Under the pieces are notes generated by a model that worked only from the letters and a program-made list of their open reading frames with translations, did no database searches and was not told where the DNA came from. 64,000 nucleotides of DNA, from contig JAVJUA010000011.1 of NCBI GenBank assembly GCA_040219935.1, positions 248,001-312,000 of the forward strand, written 5' to 3'. Made by a program: the position numbers and the translations under genes. Positions 62,266-64,000 of this stretch are shown one piece after another (position 1 is the first letter of the stretch; every line of letters starts with the position of its first letter). Source of the stretch: UBA7803 sp040219935 (GTDB taxonomy: Bacteria; Pseudomonadota; Gammaproteobacteria; Pseudomonadales; Azotimanducaceae).

Positions 62266-62691
62266 ATGTTCGCCATCCCGGGAGCGCCCGCGCAGGCGCG
62301 CATTTCCCAGCTCTGCGGCGCCGTGCTGACGGCGCTGCTCTGCCTCGCCGGCGGCGCGCACGCCGACCCCCGCACCACCGCCGACGGCGTGTACACGGCC
62401 GAACAGGCCCGCCAGGGAGAGCAGGTGCACCAGAAGTATTGCGCCAACTGCCACCATGTGAGCTACTACCAGGGACCGTTCCTGATCGCCTGGCAGAACC
62501 AACCGGTGGCGTCGCTGTTCGACCTGATTCAGATGAAGATGCCCCAGGACCGCCCCGGCGCGCTGAAGCCGCGCGAGTATGCGGCGTTTCTGGCATACCT
62601 GTTCGAGATGAACGACCTGCCAGCGGGCGAGACGCGTCTCGGCTCTAAGCGCGAGGAGATGCAGGACATCCTCATCACCCGGGCGCAGTAG
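62266..62691 (+). CDS. small monoheme cytochrome c
   Basis: 141 residues. A signal peptide (AVLTALLCLAGGAHA) exports it, and a single heme site CANCH follows at about 63-67. A Met-rich helix (LIQMKMPQDRPGALKP) supplies the distal ligand in the manner of class I cytochromes. An in-frame TTG at 62245 is an alternative start. Its place between the PQQ dehydrogenase and the flavin oxidase suggests it takes electrons from one or both. Confidence 0.85.
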   Translation: MFAIPGAPAQARISQLCGAVLTALLCLAGGAHADPRTTADGVYTAEQARQGEQVHQKYCANCHHVSYYQGPFLIAWQNQPVASLFDLIQMKMPQDRPGALKPREYAAFLAYLFEMNDLPAGETRLGSKREEMQDILITRAQ

Positions 62692-62769
62692 GAACGGTTT
62701 CCGTTTGCGGGTTCGGGAGCCCGGCATCAGGCCAGGCTGCCGCTGAAGCCATTTGCAGGTGAGCGAGCG

Positions 62770-64000
62770 ATGACTGGACCCTTCTCGCGAAGGCAATTTC
62801 TGAACATGGTGGGCGCCGTCGGTGGCTCCGCCGCCGTCTACCAGATGAGCGTCGCTCTGGGCCTCATACCCGCCGTCGCGGCAGCCGACACGCCGCGTGT
62901 CGACCTCCGGCCCCTGGGCCGCAGCGGCCGCCGGGTGGCCGTGCTCGGCGCCGGCATCTCCGGCCTGGTGACCGCCTACGAGCTCGAACGCGCCGGCTAC
63001 GACGTCACCGTGATCGAAGCCTCGCCTCGCGTCGGCGGGCGCAACCTGACGGTGCGCCGCGGCGACCGCATCGACGAGATGGGCAACCCGCAGACGTGTG
63101 AGTTCGACGACAGCCCGAACCTCTACTTCAACTGCGGCCCGGCACGCATTCCGGCCCATCACGAGCATCTGCTGCACTACTGCAGGACCCTCGGCGTGCC
63201 GCTGGAGATGTTCATCAACGTCAACTACCACGCCTGGGTTCACGACCCAGACGCGTTCGACGGCAAGCCGGTGCGCATGCGCGAGTACATCGCCGACGCA
63301 CGCGGCTTCATGACCGAGCTGATCTCCAAGGCGGTCAACAAGGCCGACTTCGACGCCGTGTTTTCCGACCACGACGCCGAGCGGCTGCTCGGCTTCCTGC
63401 GGGCCTACGGTGACCTGGACGCCGACCAGCTCTACAAGGGGTCGCGGCGCGCCGGCTACGCCAGCGGCGGCATGACGCAGCCGCCCACCCTTAAGACACC
63501 GCTCGACTTCAACGAGATTCTGAAGAGCAGCTTCTGGCAGTTCCGCATGCACTGGGGCGAGGGCGAAGACCAGGCCGCCCCGCTGATGCAGGCCGTGGGC
63601 GGCAACGACAACATCGTCCGCGGCTTCACCCGCAACATCAAAAGCCGCATTCTCACCGGCGCGCCGGTGCAGTCGATCCGGCTGCGGGAGGACGGCGTCG
63701 ACGTCGCCTACCACCACCGCGGCCGCGTGCAGGTGCTGAACGCCGACTACTGCTTCAACTGCATACCCATGCATCTGATGCCGGGCATTCCCAGCAACCT
63801 GCCCCGCGAGCACACCGACGCCATGGCCCATGCCGGGCGCGGCAAGCTGATGAAGATCGGCCTGCAGATGAACGAGCGGTTCTGGGAGAAGGAGCACATC
63901 TACGGCGGCATCACCTGGACCAATCAGGACGTCGAGCAGATCTGGTATCCGACCCACGGCATCCACGGCGACAAGGGCGTGATGCTGGGCGCCTACATCT
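62770..64000 (+). CDS. Tat-exported flavin amine oxidase (3' end beyond the window)
   Basis: 410 residues are visible and the frame is open at the right edge. The twin-arginine motif FSRRQFLN is followed by a hydrophobic run, so the folded flavoprotein would be exported. The FAD motif VAVLGAGISGLVTAYELERA and GGRNLTVRRGDRIDEMGNP are those of the monoamine oxidase/L-amino acid oxidase family; PARIPAHHEHLLHYC and GGNDNIVRGFTRNI also fit. The start at 62770 lies 78 bases after the cytochrome gene. It would oxidise an amine or amino acid in the periplasm. The substrate and C-terminal half are not visible. Confidence 0.85.
   Translation, partial: MTGPFSRRQFLNMVGAVGGSAAVYQMSVALGLIPAVAAADTPRVDLRPLGRSGRRVAVLGAGISGLVTAYELERAGYDVTVIEASPRVGGRNLTVRRGDRIDEMGNPQTCEFDDSPNLYFNCGPARIPAHHEHLLHYCRTLGVPLEMFINVNYHAWVHDPDAFDGKPVRMREYIADARGFMTELISKAVNKADFDAVFSDHDAERLLGFLRAYGDLDADQLYKGSRRAGYASGGMTQPPTLKTPLDFNEILKSSFWQFRMHWGEGEDQAAPLMQAVGGNDNIVRGFTRNIKSRILTGAPVQSIRLREDGVDVAYHHRGRVQVLNADYCFNCIPMHLMPGIPSNLPREHTDAMAHAGRGKLMKIGLQMNERFWEKEHIYGGITWTNQDVEQIWYPTHGIHGDKGVMLGAYI

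Overview
The window is GC-rich, gene-dense bacterial chromosome, most likely from a gammaproteobacterium. The argument is gene order. The block algZ-algR-hemC-hemD-hemX-hemY lies beside argH, followed by lptM-lysA-dapF-DUF484-xerC-yigB-like, and then a torF-like porin, glnK, amtB and a SutA-like gene close to ubiK and comM. These neighbourhoods resemble those of Pseudomonas and its relatives. The genus cannot be resolved by reading alone. I found no rRNA, tRNA, CRISPR array, insertion sequence or prophage.

Layout. 1-6.6 kb: the 3' end of an ABC-F ATPase gene, an ECF sigma / anti-sigma / PDZ operon, a TetR regulator with a likely own operator, and a disulfide-reductase/TVP38 membrane pair. 6.6-19 kb: hemB, an exopolyphosphatase, trxA, rho, a flavin reductase, the hemCDXY operon behind the algZ/algR two-component pair, and argH. 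18.9-24.9 kb: lptM-lysA-dapF-DUF484-xerC-HAD phosphatase, then thrC. 24.9-30 kb: a nitrogen module (SutA-like, amtB, glnK, porin) with a good sigma-54 promoter and an NtrC-type enhancer, then ubiK and comM. 29.9-36.9 kb: a cytochrome c and a leucine/isovalerate degradation set (isovaleryl-CoA dehydrogenase and both methylcrotonyl-CoA carboxylase subunits), split by a divergent cation/proton antiporter. 37-44.4 kb: amine and alanine metabolism (PuuA-like ligase, class III aminotransferase, alanine dehydrogenase, Lrp regulator, alanine racemase). 44.4-51 kb: cytochrome c4, a long coiled-coil/helix-hairpin-helix protein, htpX, an esterase and dacB. 51-60 kb: assorted metabolic genes (CDP-alcohol phosphatidyltransferase, beta-lactamase-fold hydrolase, oxidoreductases, permease, LysR regulator) and a frame-disrupted small membrane-protein gene. 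60.3-64 kb: a PQQ dehydrogenase, a small cytochrome c and a Tat-exported flavin amine oxidase that runs off the window.

How the parts work together. Tetrapyrrole synthesis (hemB, C, D, X, Y) sits with three or four c-type cytochromes and quinoprotein/flavoprotein oxidases, which suggests an aerobic respiratory heterotroph. The PuuA-like ligase, aminotransferase and alanine dehydrogenase would oxidise amines, with pyruvate/alanine as amino shuttle under Lrp control. The porin-glnK-amtB unit looks like an NtrC/sigma-54 nitrogen-starvation operon.

Most worth a second look: the sigma-54/NtrC region and perfect 14-bp inverted repeats of the nitrogen module, the SutA-like protein lacking an acidic tail, the periplasmic PQQ/cytochrome/amine-oxidase cluster, the 26-bp inverted repeat that coincides with a run-on aminotransferase, and the small gene carrying two compensating frameshifts. 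I saw no defence system or other clearly new multi-gene machine.
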